From Gadus chalcogrammus (Eukaryota > Chordata > Actinopteri > Gadiformes > Gadidae): DNA of 64,000 nt. The notes beneath the pieces are model-generated. The model had not been told where the DNA came from. It ran no database searches and saw only the letters and a list, made by a program, of their open reading frames with translations. Positions 34,829 to 47,390 of this stretch are shown in pieces (the stretch's first letter is position 1; each line of letters begins with the position of its first letter). The stretch spans positions 12,958,751-13,022,750 of the forward strand of contig NC_079423.1 in the NCBI RefSeq assembly GCF_026213295.1, written 5' to 3'. The translations under genes were made by a program, and so were the position numbers.

Positions 34829-35255
34829 ACCTTAATAAGCATTGTTCCCGCTTTAGATCCTGTACCTGCAAAATGAATATTTCGCAGTTTAATAAAGGAC
34901 TTATCAACCTTAATAAGCATGGTTCCCGCTTCAGATCCAGTACCTACCTGCAAAATGCATAATTAGCAGTTTAATAAAGGATTTATTAACCTTAATAAGC
35001 AAAACAAAAACTTAGTAAGGGTTTAGTAATGACCTAATAGGTAAGTTAGTAAGACTCAATAAATTGTTTGCAATGCATTTATTAACAATTAGAAGAAAAT
35101 CATAAGACCATTATTAATGTTAATAAGCGATCAATAAATAGTTAACAAGTTACTTATGAGTGCTTAACACAAATTAATGTTAATAAGCATATAATAAGGG
35201 TCTTATTACAGATAAACTAAGGCTTATTACAAGGACCTTAATATAAAGCATTACC

Positions 35256-35806
35256 ATCCTGGTTACGCTTTACCAGAACGGTAAAATAAAAGGCTGATGT
35301 CGTAGTCGAGCTTCAAATGATTAATCGATTGGAAATTTCACTGTTCTATATCGGGCGTTTGTCAATGGGAAACCTGTTTATATGGCTAGAGGCTAGGTGC
35401 TTCCTACAAATCTGGTTTACTTCCGGTAGAAGCTAAATGCTAACCTGCTTGAAAACCATCTTTTCACATAATGCTATCTACGCAAACAAAATCATATGAA
35501 AGCTAAGATCCAAGGAGTCCAACGGTAGGCTAAAAGCCTTATCATGTTGCTGACAGTAGATTACTGTAATATTCCTTTTTTTTAAGGATATCCCAATACT
35601 CATGGTCATGCGTCAAGACATTTTCCAAAGATGTGCGCAAACATTTGCAAATGAATTCATGTCCAAAGTCTGCCATGGTAATGAATATTTTTAATGAGAA
35701 CATAACAAATGATTAATACATGCAGTATGGAAAGGAATATCAACTAATCTTCCATACTACTTTATCTACAATAAAATAGGGAATTTATAGAGTGTGTAAT
35801 GTTTCC
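35256..35806. other. 3' flank of vtg-3
   Basis: The part next to the stop codon (35700-35806) is the inverted counterpart of the vtg-2 3' UTR. The remainder up to the transposon end shows nothing recognisable. No clear AATAAA was found for vtg-3; an ATTAAA on the minus strand near 35690 is a candidate. Confidence 0.5.
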
Positions 35807-38800
35807 TTAAGCGCACTGTGCTGAGCAGCGACAGGCCAGGTGGGCTTCGGTGGTCTCTTTCAGGTCCTCGCTCTTCTCATAGATGTTGTTCAGGCTGGTC
35901 AAACTCATGTTCGAATCTACAGGGAAGTTGGAGAACAAAGCAGTTAAGACAACATTATTCGATCATTTCGCAGACCCTTACATTGAAAGCAACCTCCAGT
36001 GAATATCAGATGTTCTTTAGAAAGGGGATGGAAAGGTGTTAGGAATCGGGCTCTCGGAATGCCTACAAGTAGTCTGTGGAACATTGGGGTTCGAACCCAG
36101 CACCTTCAGACTGGGGAGTCAAACACCCCAACCAATAGACTATCCTGACTCCCCCCTCCCCCCACAACGAAGCGCCGTTGTCTTTAAGGAGTTTTGACTT
36201 ACCGGCGGGCAGACAGTGGAAACCAACGGTGACAGGGATGGTCTTCAGTGGGGTGCAACCAGACAGGCAGCGCAACACTGGCTCAACGGAGAAGCATTTG
36301 GACTCTTCTCCATGGAGGATCATTTGCTTCTCCAGCTTCACTGATTCAAGCTCCATGTAACATTCTGAAGGAGAAGAAAAAGTAAATCCAAAGTTATGAC
36401 ATGAATTTTGTAGTCAACCGAATGATTAACATCAAAACCCAGTTTGAAGCTAAAACACATTTTGTAGCTGTCCACCAAGCTGATAAAGTAAACCAAGCCT
36501 TGGCCATATCATCCACCGGTCTTACTTGAGACGTCGCGGCAGCTCTCGGCAGGGATCACCCAGGATTGAGCGTAGCTGACTGAGTTTGAGGCGAGACGTC
36601 CGTTGGGGGTCTGGTACTCCTCTCTGACCTCTCCGTCAGCCTTTCCACAGAGTCCACAGGTCTGTCCCTTCATCCAGTCGGCCACCTTGACCTGTGAACA
36701 GAATGATCCACTGTTAAGAAACCTCCTTTGTGTCATATAGCAGAGGAAAATAGTGAATTGCATTGTATTTTTCTTCCTACCTTCAATGTGTTGGCGTCTA
36801 AATACACCTCTTGAAGACCATGGCTTGGCGCATGGAGAGCAATGCCCTCACCCAGCTTCTTGATCTGGATTTTGTCTGCAATAATCACAGGTATAACAGT
36901 CATTTGTACAATATAATCAGTTTATCAAGTGTTGGACTGTAGTTCCAGTTCAAAGTGTTACTTATGTACTTGTAGGGTGCTGGTACGGCAGGTTGGCAGT
37001 GGGCAATATGACTCCATTGATCTTCACGATGATGTTGTTGTTCAGGGGAATTAGGTCAACCTCACTGATGGGGAAAATAGATAGTGAGGGGTCTTGATAG
37101 ATACATGTGTCGATGATACACGTGTCAAAAATGAAGAATACGTCCAATGAACTCCCTGAAGGGATTTACTCACATGTCAGCAATATTCACATTGATTTGT
37201 TTGTTGTTGGATAACGGATCCTTCTTTAGCAGAACAATGAATTTCAGATCTTCGGTGCAGTCCTGTGCCAAAACTTGAGAGCAAGACTCAGGCATCTGGT
37301 TCTTGAAGATGCGCTGGTTGAATGTGGTCACCTTGTCATTGATGATGGTGCACTTAGCTATTGCAGAATGAGACAGATTAATCAAAGAAGGTGGATTTTT
37401 TTTTCATTATTTTGAAGAAAGTAAATAACATGGAAAGTAAGTATCGAGGCTGACCTGCATTTGCTTTGGTGAGCACATATATAATCTTATCAGATAGACT
37501 GTTCTGATAGGCCACCAACTCATCAGCTGTATTTCCAACAGGGATGTAGACTGGAAGCATCACAGCCAGTTTGTAGAAGGTCCTCTGTACAGCAACATCA
37601 ATGTTTTGATATTGATCACCAGGAATTAAAGGAACAGCATAACAATTATATTCTTTATATTTCTTCAAACTACTATATTTAAGAGAACCCTACCTTTGGT
37701 GTCTTCAGCACAACATTCAGGGTTTTGTCAGATGTCAAAGCCAAAGTCAGTTTCAATTGTTTCAGAGAATTCTTGGCCTTTGACATTTCCACACCTGCCA
37801 GCTGTGCAGCATTTCCGAGGTAGTCTGACAGCCTTTATCAGGAAGAAAATCATACATTATACATTCAGCTATTCAGTCAGTGCCAAATGATTTGATTAAG
37901 TTGGTATGATTTGTGGCTTTACTTCTTGGCATAGCGCTTCGCGGAAGTTGGAAGCTTGTCCCAGGTGAACTTCAGGCGCATCGCAGAGCTTTTACCAACA
38001 AGTCCAGTTTCAGCAATGATCTTGGTCTCGAATTCCTTGCAATCAATTCCCCAAGCAACCTTGGCCTAATGGAAAATGATGAATATTAATTTCAAGCATA
38101 CAAAACACAGAAAATTATGATGACTGTTCCTGGAGTTCGGGGTTGTTGCTGAAGAAGGTTTTACCATGATTTTCTCATAGCTGAGCAGGACAGCGTCAGA
38201 GCAGATCCTCCAGTGGTTTTCCTCCACCAGGTTAGCGAGGATCAGCTGGACTCTGGAAGCCGGCTTGTCCCAGTAGGCTGTGGCCTGGTATCCCTGGGCC
38301 TTGTGGTCTGCTCTCACAGCACGGACAAGGATTGTCACAGTGGGATTGATGGCGTTCGCAAGGTACTTGGCCTGAGGATTCATACAGAAGCATAGGCTTA
38401 GCACCAGCAATCATTGAGTGTTCAATGTGACCCATCACATGCATTGGGCCTTTCTGATGACGCACCTTGTTGTAGATGGCCTCGAAGCTGGCAGCGCTAC
38501 TTCTGCTTGATGTTCTGGCTGCGGAAACGGAATGCTGAAAACATAAAAGAAAATAGGGCAATAAAATGAATGCAACGACCGTTACACATAACTACTGGTC
38601 TAATTATATTTCTTCAAATATAAATGAAAAATACCTGGTGGATGTGAATCTTGGAAAACTTCATCTCGAATGACTGTTGCTGAAATTAAACAAAAGAAGA
38701 AGACATTTAAAAACTTTTACTTTAAAACAAAGATCTATTTCATATGTTGATGTTGATGTTTTTTTCAAGCCCAGGAATTTAGACCAAAAACAAACATCAC

Positions 38801-41800
38801 CTTTGACACGCGGGCGCTGGATGAGGAGGAGGAGGAGGAGGAGGAGGATGAGGAGGAAGAGCGGCTGCTAGAACTGCTGCTTGAGCTGGATTTGAGGGAA
38901 CTAGAGCTGCTGGAGGAAGAGGAAGCTCTGGTGGCGTTCTTCAGACCGGGAACGAGGATCTTCTTGAGTTTCAGCAAGACGTTCCTCTCCTCAACGGTTT
39001 CTTCCTCCTGGCTCCTGTTGATCACCTTGATGATCTTCTCCACAGCCTTCTCGCCAACTTGAATCTCAACCTCGATCTTCTCAATCACAGGTCCAGTGGC
39101 TGGAGGCATATGGTTGATAAAAGTTATTTGACTTAAATATTTATATGCAATCCAATGTCTTATAATTGTAATCATTAAAATATTTTTACTTGCCTGGTGA
39201 AATCTCGAGAATGAGGGCATGTTTTCCAACAACGGCATATAGTGGGCAGTCCTTGATGGCGGCGGCGTTCCGGGATTCAATCTCGGCGCATACCTTGATT
39301 CCGAATATCTTAAGTTCACCGCACAATTTCTTTGCAAAGGCAGCATTGAGGTTGATCTTCCTGATGAGGTTCTCAGGCAAATCAACAGGAATTATTTCTG
39401 ATGATTTGGACTGCAAAAACAAAATAGCACAAAATGATATTCAAACAATGTTTCTAAAACTATGAAACTGTAAATATTGCATTTGTTTGTGTTTTCCAAA
39501 GAGCAGGTCCCAAACTCACCAATCCACTACCCAGAGAGGATGTCAAAGAAGCCAACCTGGAAGCAATCTTGGAAGTAAATGTTTCACGTGACAGTGTGTT
39601 GGACTTTAATGGAATCATTGGCGTAAACTTTGCAGCTGCAAGATCTTCAACATTTCTGGCAACGGCAAAGGTCTCCAGACTGCAAGAGAAAAGAGAACAT
39701 TAGGCATTTTTTTTATAACTATTGAAATTATTATGTAAATGATCGGCAGAGAGAAAAATGACATACGTTGCAGCTGTGATCTTATTTAAACCCTGGACAG
39801 GCAAAGCTTGAATCTTGAAGTTGCCCTTGATAAAGTCAACTCTTGCTTCCACCTTTGCAGGAACAATTGTGTGAATTTTGGCGATTGACATGATGGCAGC
39901 CTGGATCAAGGCAGTGTTCACGCCCATGACAGCATAAGTATGCATGGAAACACTGAAGGTTAGAAAGGGATGGAACATGGATGAAATAACAGTAATGACT
40001 ATTTTCATAATTAATAAATGAAATTCATCATATGATCATGTATGCAATGAAACCAATGTTTCTTTTTGTGGTCTTTTTTTTGTCGTACCTTGGAGTAACC
40101 GCGGTTCTGATCTCAATGTCGGACTTTAGCAGCTGAGCAGCAGCAAAGTTCAGAGGTAGAGGAGGAGACACGGTGGTCGCGACTGTAATTCAGAGAACAT
40201 TGTCAGTGAAAAAGGAGGTCAAATTTGCAATACTATATTTTCCTTGTGTTAGGTTTCGTTTCTGGAGCTTACACTCAACAGTGGCAGCCGCCACAGCAGC
40301 GGTGTAGAAGCTGAGCTCTATGGGCAGACCGGTGTTGGACGGCATGATGCGACGCACCTCAGCAACCAGCATGGGTTTGGCATAGTGGAAGGAGAAACCG
40401 GAGAGAAGGGCCTCCAGGGCCTTTCTTCCATAAGTGGCAACGCTAGGTCCGGTGGCCACCTGTATGGGAAACAAGCCCCGATCAAAACGGTGCTTCTGGT
40501 TTAATGTGTTCATTAATTTACTTAAGAATAGTTTGTAACTTTACACATTACCTGGATAAGCTGATCAATGATGGCTTTGTCAATGCTGGCGAAACCAATT
40601 TCCTGTCCAAAGAACTTCACGTAAACGGAGGCCAGTGGCTGGTTCACAGCGGTGGCCCTCCAGTTGGAAATCTGAAGAAAAGAGATCATTGTCAACTCAA
40701 GCGTGGTGCTTGACATGTGTGTGGAACTCATAGTCTGCTGTTGAAGTGATGGCAGAAACCTACTGCCCGGATGAAGTGCTTAATCTTTGTGATCCTATCA
40801 GCGTCCACAGGAGCCTGGGGCAACTTCAAGAGGGCTTCCTGGATTCCCTCGGTTCTGACGCCAAGCTGAAATAAAATACAATAAAAATGTAATCATTTTT
40901 TAATGAACATATCCAGAACATAGTTGTTCTTTCATCACCAATGTTAAGTTATGCAGAAGGTTCAGGCTAGAGTTAGATATTTGTTGCTCTTATATTATGC
41001 ATCAAATTTTATAAATTAATCTGACCTCAAGAACATCAGCATAAGCTCCAGCGAAGTAGGTACGGGCCTTGGCCACAACAGCCTTGGGCATCACTGTGGC
41101 AGCATCATTGATATAGAAAGCACTGGCAGCAGCACCAACCATCATGGGGTCTACAGACATAACAGGACACATGTCAAGCTGCCAGTGTGATCAAGATGAC
41201 ATGTCTAAACGAAAACCCTTGTCATAATTATCAACTCACTATGGTAGGCATCCAAGTAGAGAGCCCTGCTGAAGCGAAGGCTCAGCCGGTCGAATTTGGG
41301 GCTCAGCATCCTCATGGCAACGGCACATGCTGCGGCACTAGAAGAACAACGTCAGCCGCTGTTAAGTTTCATTTATATCAGCCCAAAATAGAGAATAGAT
41401 GAATCATCATTATAGGTGTTGCATCTTACACTGATGCGTAATCAGGAGCGGTGTTCTTGGTCATGGACTTCATGTAAGAGTAGACAAAGCTTGCAACCTG
41501 CAGATTGCTTTCCTTCAGGGTTGCGTCAGCGATGGCGGTCACCAGACCCATGGGGAGTCTGGTCTCAAACAGCACTAGGGCAGCAGCCATACGGATTTCA
41601 GCCTTAAGAGCCTTGTCCATAAAGACTTGAACAGCCAAATCCTGGATCTAATGAACAGAGGTGAAGGGTTAGAACCAAACAAGCAGAATAGTGCATTCAA
41701 AGCACAAAAGTCACAAAGTCCTACCAGCTTGGGCTCCTTCTTTGCGATGTTCCTCAGGGCAAGGATGGCCTCGATGTGAAGATTCAGGGGCAGGGCAGCA

Positions 41801-44800
41801 GCAGCAGTGGAGATTCCAGGCAGTAGCTTCATGATTGGCTTAAGACTGGCAGGGTGGCCAGCATTACCCAGAACTTTGAGAGCGATAATAGCTCCGTTAA
41901 TGTCAGCGTTGGCAACAGAATGGATAAGCAGGTCGTGGATGGGCTGTTAAAGACATAAGAAAGGTGAGATGGGATTGAAAGGGCTTTCATTGCTCTTAAT
42001 GTAGCAAACAAAATCGAAGGAAAAAACATGTACCTTCACCAAGTCAACTGGGCATAGTGGCGTTGCGACACAGTATTTGTTAACCAAGGTTCCGAAGCCC
42101 AACATAACAACTTCACGAAGAACAGCATTGGCCTGGATTTTGTGGTGGGCGATCATGGCCTGTGGAGTGATCAAAATAATGTATCATTGAGGTTTCTTCA
42201 TTTCCAAAATGTAAAAACATAAAAAACACAGCGACCATTTGGCAGGTTGACCTACCTCGACCAACTTGATGGACTCCAGGTCAGCTGTCACCATGTGGAT
42301 GGAGCCAATCAGAGCCTGAGCTGCCTCAACGACACTGATGTCATCGATGAGGAACTTCTCCTTGATGAACTTCAGAGACACATGAGTTCCAATGGCAGGT
42401 ACAGCGTTCAGGAACCAATGCCTTCAAAACACAATGTTCAACATTTCTCGTAGACCTTTTTGGACGTTGGTACTGCATTTTCTTTGGTGTTCATCAAGCA
42501 GTTTTGATGATTCATGGATAGAAACAATTTGACTGGTTCCAGCCTCTGAGTCCAAACACACTTTTAAAAAAGTTTTCGGTGATTCAGGGTCTGTTGTTGG
42601 TTGCTTAGCATGATTTTTTCCTGAGCCAATCAGCTTCTTGCAAGCAGGTCTATACTGATGTAATCCATGTGAACATACGGAAGCTCAATTCACGAAGAGG
42701 TTTGAAATCTGCCTTTACGTTATTTTTTATAGATTCTGCTCTGAAGGAAGAAACTTCAGACTCAATTATGGAAAAGGAAGTAGAAATTCATGATGATATC
42801 AGGCTAAAATATTATTATCAACCAACCTGTAAGCTGGCTTGACCTTGTACTGAGACCAGAGGGCATCGATCCTTTCGTAGCTGACCACGCGCAGGAGCTG
42901 GATGAGCTCAACAAACTTGAGAGGAGCATCTTCATGGACCTTGGCCACGTTGTAAGTCACCAAGTGGTTCAGCACTTCAACAATCTGTCAAGACATCCAA
43001 TGTGACCACGGTTATTCTGTGAGCATTGTTGTGTTGGTTGGGTGTGGTTTTTCTATGCCAGCTATGCACCTGTGCCTCTGCGTTGGTTATTCTCAGGAGC
43101 TGGATGGGAGTCTGGAGAAGCTCAGTGGCAAACTCATACTGCAGGGATCCACGGGGAATATAAGCTGCAGCAATGGGTAGAACTGGAGTCTTTGAAATAC
43201 CAACATAGGTTAAAAGTTGCCTGTGGAAAAGAACACAACAACATCAATCTCTGGTCTTTTGGTACAGGTGTGACACAAGTATTGATATCAAGTCAACCTT
43301 CTGTTTTAAAGATCATTCATACATACTTGGCCTCCATCTGGGCAGCCCCATTCAGGATGTTAATGGGGGAGAACTGGATGAGTTCAGTGGCAGTTGCCTC
43401 CAAGAGCAGAGCACCAGTGGCTGCTGGCTTCAAGATGTAATTGACTGCAACGGCTCCCTTCAGGGCCATACCCCGCTGTTGAAGTAAGACACAAGACAAT
43501 TATGACACCCGTGTGTGAGTTGTAAGGTGAGAGGGTTCAAAGAAAATCAAGGAAACTTACAGCTTGACACTGAACACATTTCTCGGTGTAGGCCAAGCCG
43601 ATGTCCTTGTAGATTACATCCTGACAGTGTTTCAGATCCTTGGTCTTGGTCAGATGAAGACGTTCAGTCTTTACGTCCTCGCTGATGACATAGTGGGTCC
43701 TGCAGACACCCTGAGTTCCAGCCTAACGATCACAAATCAATGACAAAGTTGTGGCACTGAAATACCGAAGCACTTAATGGATGAAGTCATCAAAGGAAAA
43801 AATAAAGAAAATAAATGTATAATAAATGCAACAATCTCAAACCTCTTGCAGCTCGTAGACATTCTGGGTTTTCTTGATGTTCAGCTGAAGGAGATTCAGG
43901 ACTCCCCTGAAGACATTCAGCACTGTGGTAGAGACACCAACAGGTGCAAAGATTGCACCCACAACCCCATTAGCATACTGGAACTTGATGGGTGTCAGTA
44001 GCTGAGCTGCCAGGGCTGAGGTAAGCTTGGTTGCTGGAACAAAGGTGTCGGTGGGCCAAATTCCACTGTACTCATAGAGCTCTGGGTCGACAACCTGCAA
44101 AGACAATTGAATATTACTTAAGTTAGTAACTTAACATTCACAAATTTCTATTTTAGTTAATATTTATTAATATTATCATTCTTTAATCGTATTACTGCTA
44201 ATCCTATTCTCAGTATATTTCTATGTTACTATGCACTATATATTAACAATGCTAAGGTATTTACCTTGAGTACGAAGGTGTTAGGAGCCTCAGCACTGAT
44301 GATGACCTTGCTGCTCAGTTTGACACCAGCCCTGGCAAGACCAGCTTCAGGCAGACCTCCCAGGATAACTGCTTCATAGTTGTACGTGTAGGTCTTTCCT
44401 ACAGCAAACTCTGGGGCTGGAAGCAGGAGTAACAGCCATCAGCATACAGTAAATTGTGTGTCAGGCTGATTTGTGCGTCAATGTGTCAATTTATTGTGAT
44501 TTTTTTGATTTGCTATATTGTTTTATAACTCATGTTGTTATTTGTTCATGTTTTCACATCCAAGAAGCTAGTAGCAATATGTTTGCAGATACCGTATTGA
44601 GTTGGTCAAATGAAAGGTGTTATGACCAAAAAGTTGTGAATGTCTATTGACATTTAAAAGATGTACCCCAAATATAAGACAACCTCACTTTTTCAGGCGC
44701 ATTTCCAGGAAATAAAACTAATAATACAACAAAATAATATATTTCACATTTCTATGTTGAATGTGCATGTGTTATTGACTCATCTTCTTACCGTAGTTGA

Positions 44801-45281
44801 GCTCTAGGCCAGCTGCAAAATACAAAGAAAAAATGTTTAGCAAAGAAAACCAATGGTACAAGGACATTTGTGCCAGAAAATTTAAAATATGGCGAAGGGG
44901 AAATGATTATGAAATGTGAAATGATTATGAAAAACATTATTAAACACCCAGCTATAATTATCACAAAAATCAAGAGTTATATTTGCAATATAACTATAAC
45001 AAAACAAATTCCTATTATTCCAAAATTGGAATGAACCCACTGCTTTGACATTACTTACAATGTCAACGGAACAACCCATTCAAAAACAACTCTATTAATA
45101 TTTACTGCAACTAAGCAAAAAAACATCTTTAAATATGAATGAAGAAATTATAGAATACTCTTACTTTCTGAAAAATCGATTCATAAAAATCCATCAACTC
45201 AATAGGTAATTTTGTTTTGTAACATTTTGTCAACCTACCCACAAGGACCAGCGACAGAGCTAGCACGACCAGTACCTTCAT
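35807..45281 (-). CDS. Vitellogenin (vtg-3), inverted paralogue of vtg-2
   Basis: Complete on the minus strand: ATG at 45279-45281 (signal [14 protein letters not shown]), stop ending at 35807 after CRCSAQCA. It matches vtg-2 exon for exon, and most introns align too, so the pair arose by a recent inverted duplication. Landmarks: exon 3 at about 44264-44416, [10 protein letters not shown] near 43640, phosvitin exon about 38805-39105, CGLCG near 36660. After the last Arg of phosvitin it has 15 serines against 18 in vtg-2. I saw no stop or frameshift. It is only 9.5 kb long because it lacks the MITE, the 535-bp element and the retrotransposon present in vtg-2. Expected function as for vtg-2; the proteins differ at few positions. 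Confidence 0.95.
35990..36190 (-). repeat. SINE-like repeat in vtg-3 intron 33
   Basis: Inverted equivalent of 26836-27060. The B box is better preserved (GGGTTCGAACCC near 36087-36099, a perfect palindrome), with CAAACACCCC and the same tail. Shared presence shows it was there before the duplication. Confidence 0.6.
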
Positions 45282-45318
45282 GACGGCTGGAATGGTGAAC
45301 GATGTGGTCGGGAGGTGC

Positions 45319-45329
45319 CTTTAAAAGGA
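45319..45329 (-). promoter_or_regulatory. TATA-like box of vtg-3
   Basis: CCTTTTAAAGG on the minus strand about 40-48 bp upstream of the ATG, the counterpart of the vtg-2 box. Confidence 0.5.
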
Positions 45330-45435
45330 AAACATTTTGGGGCGGATTTCGCAATATAAACAAGAACCCCTGGTCTTTATTTGCCCAATGATAGGTTGTC
45401 CCAAGCCATGACAACACTTACATTCGTACAGGTTA

Positions 45436-45448
45436 GGTTAACCTGACC
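45436..45448 (-). promoter_or_regulatory. Oestrogen-response-element-like palindrome of vtg-3
   Basis: The minus strand reads GGTCAGGTTAACC, one mismatch from GGTCAnnnTGACC, about 155 bp upstream of the ATG. Vitellogenin genes are classically induced through such sites; binding here is inferred. Confidence 0.5.
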
Positions 45449-45658
45449 TTTTTCAAAAGTCACTCTTTTAGTATGTAACTGGATTTTTTACTTTTTTCGT
45501 CGCATTCAAGCATTTTGAGTGTTGTTGTTTTTTTAAATATACTTAAAAGGGCATTACCGTTCGATTAAAAGTAGAGGCGTATTTTGAACACAATATTATC
45601 ATACCTCTGTAATATTTCAAATTCAATTCAAATACACTTTTTGACTTTCTTTATGCAA

Positions 45659-46080
45659 GGCAAGGCAACTTTATTTATGTATCACTTTTCATACACGAAG
45701 CAGAGTCAAAGTGCTTGAAATACAATAAAAGTAATAATTAAAGAGAATAGATAACTAAAGAAAACAGGCGAAGTAAAAGAAAATTAGAGTAAAATTAAAT
45801 AATAAAATAGAAAAACGAAGGCATAGTTAGAAAATCGATTGTAGAAAATGCAGTGGATTTAAGTTTTAGCAGAAAGCTATAGCAAACATAAAAGACTTCA
45901 GTCTTTTTTTAAAAGTGGTCAGAGTTGGGGCAAGTCTTAAATCCTCAGGGAGATTATTCCAGCTATTTGTTGCATAGTATCTGAATCCTGCTTTACCATG
46001 TTTTCTGTTTACTCTTGGGATAATTAACCGATTGGTCTCAGATGATGTTAGTGGTCTAGATGCTAATTTAGTGGAAGTAT
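45659..46080 (-). mobile_element. L2/CR1-like LINE 3' end, minus strand
   Basis: Reverse complement of the 3' part of the copy at 46567-47117: same tail (AAGTTGCCTTGCCTTG), same worn C-terminal RT codons (NSWNNLPEDLRLAPT region) in the opposite orientation, now with frame damage. 5'-truncated. Confidence 0.75.
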
Positions 46081-46265
46081 ATCCGATTTTTCTTTACCGC
46101 TAACCATTTAGGAGAATTTAAGCAACATACAGAGAATGACAACATCTCTTTTTCTGAGTCATGCGGACAGTATATTAGACTGTCAACAGGGAGCACCAGA
46201 GAACTATAACGAGAGTTCTACAACTTTCTCGCATACGCACACATGCATGCACACCCAAGCACACC

Positions 46266-47390
46266 CTCCTGTAGGTAGATGATCCTACTATGTTCCCTAT
46301 TGTAGTGATCGTAGGGAGGATTAGTTGAGATTCCCTACTCTGCATGTATTAATAATTTGTTATGTTCTTATAAAACCTGCATTCATTACCACGGAAGACT
46401 TTGGACATGAATCATTTGCCAAGGTTTGCGCTCATCTTTGGAAAATAGACCTATCTCTTGGCACATGACCATGAGGGATATTCTTATAAAAAAGGACCTG
46501 CAAGACAAATTGCTACACATACTAAAGTTTGTTTCCTGAACTACATCTACAACTACATAGGCCTACTCTGACCTACCTTCCAGTAGGTCAGAGAATTGAT
46601 TTTAAAATCATGTTGCTAACCTATAAATCCCTACATGGTTTAGGCCCAAAATATTTAACTGATATGCTTCCACTACATAAGCCTTCTAGACCACTAAGAT
46701 CCTCTGAGACCAATCTGTTAATTATCCCCAGAGTAAACACGAAACATGGGAAAGCAGGATTTTGTTACTATGCAACAAATAGCTGGAACAAACTCCCAGA
46801 GGATTTAAGACTTGCCCCAACTCTGAGCACCTTTAAAACAAGACTGAATACTTTTATGTTTGCTTTAGCTTTCTGCTAAATCTTAAATACCTTGCACTTT
46901 CTAAAAAGCTTTTTCTAAAAAGCTTTTTTAAGTTTGCCTTTATTTTAATACTAAAATGCCTTTTTAACTTTCTATTTTACCCATTTCTTTGCATATGTTT
47001 TCTTTTACTTATCTATTATTCTATTTTATTGTATGACAATGTTTATATGTGAAGCACTTTGAGTCTGCCTTGTGTATGAAAAGTGCTATATAAATAAAGT
47101 TGCCTTGCCTTGCCCTGCCTACATATTTCACACAAAATACCTTAATTGCGATCAAGGCCACTGAGCATACACACATGTTTGTGTTTCAATGTAAGAAATT
47201 AAAACGAAGGCCCCATTATGAAGTCCAAGTAGGGCTAATATTGTTTAATTACTTTCTCAATTGTACACAAGGACGCGGCATGTGGCTCACAACTGGAAAC
47301 GAATCAGTGAAATTGGCAAATAATTGAATGTCCCAGCCTGTTAGTAAAATGTCATTGGGTCCGAACTTGTTGTGTTCGCTCTGATGTCTC
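46266..47390 (+). repeat. Orphan copy of vtg 3' UTR and downstream flank
   Basis: 46290-46400 resembles the vtg-2 3' UTR (TATGTTCCCTATTGTA, GGAGGATTA, CTGCATGTATTA, ATAAAACCTGCATT). 46540-46566 plus 47118-47390 resembles 27410-27670. The LINE at 46567-47117 splits it. There is no vitellogenin coding exon to its left in plus orientation. It looks like the trailing end of a vanished or rearranged vtg gene. Confidence 0.7.
46567..47117 (+). mobile_element. L2/CR1-like LINE 3' end, plus strand
   Basis: Encodes the C-terminal tail of a non-LTR retrotransposon RT protein: YLPVGQRIDFKIMLLTYKSL, LRSSETNLL, NSWNKLPEDLRLAPTLS, FKTRLNTFMF, then a stop and a 3' UTR ending in TTGCCTTGCCTTGCC. 5'-truncated, as LINE copies often are. 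Confidence 0.88.

Larger units (their letters stand above)
29098..35255. mobile_element. 6.2-kb terminal-inverted-repeat element, split by a nested Gypsy
   Basis: Left end GGTAACGCTTTATATTAAGG; the right end is the inverted counterpart GGTAATGCTTTATATTAAGG, with the arms continuing as related AATAAG/TTATTAA-rich sequence for over 150 bp. An internal unit of about 85 bp around GTTCCCGCTTTAGATCC occurs once inverted on the left (29400-29490) and twice on the right (34835-35000). The part between is occupied by the LTR element at 30287-34828. No transposase recognised, so it is non-autonomous or an unknown family. Target duplication not clear. Confidence 0.7.
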
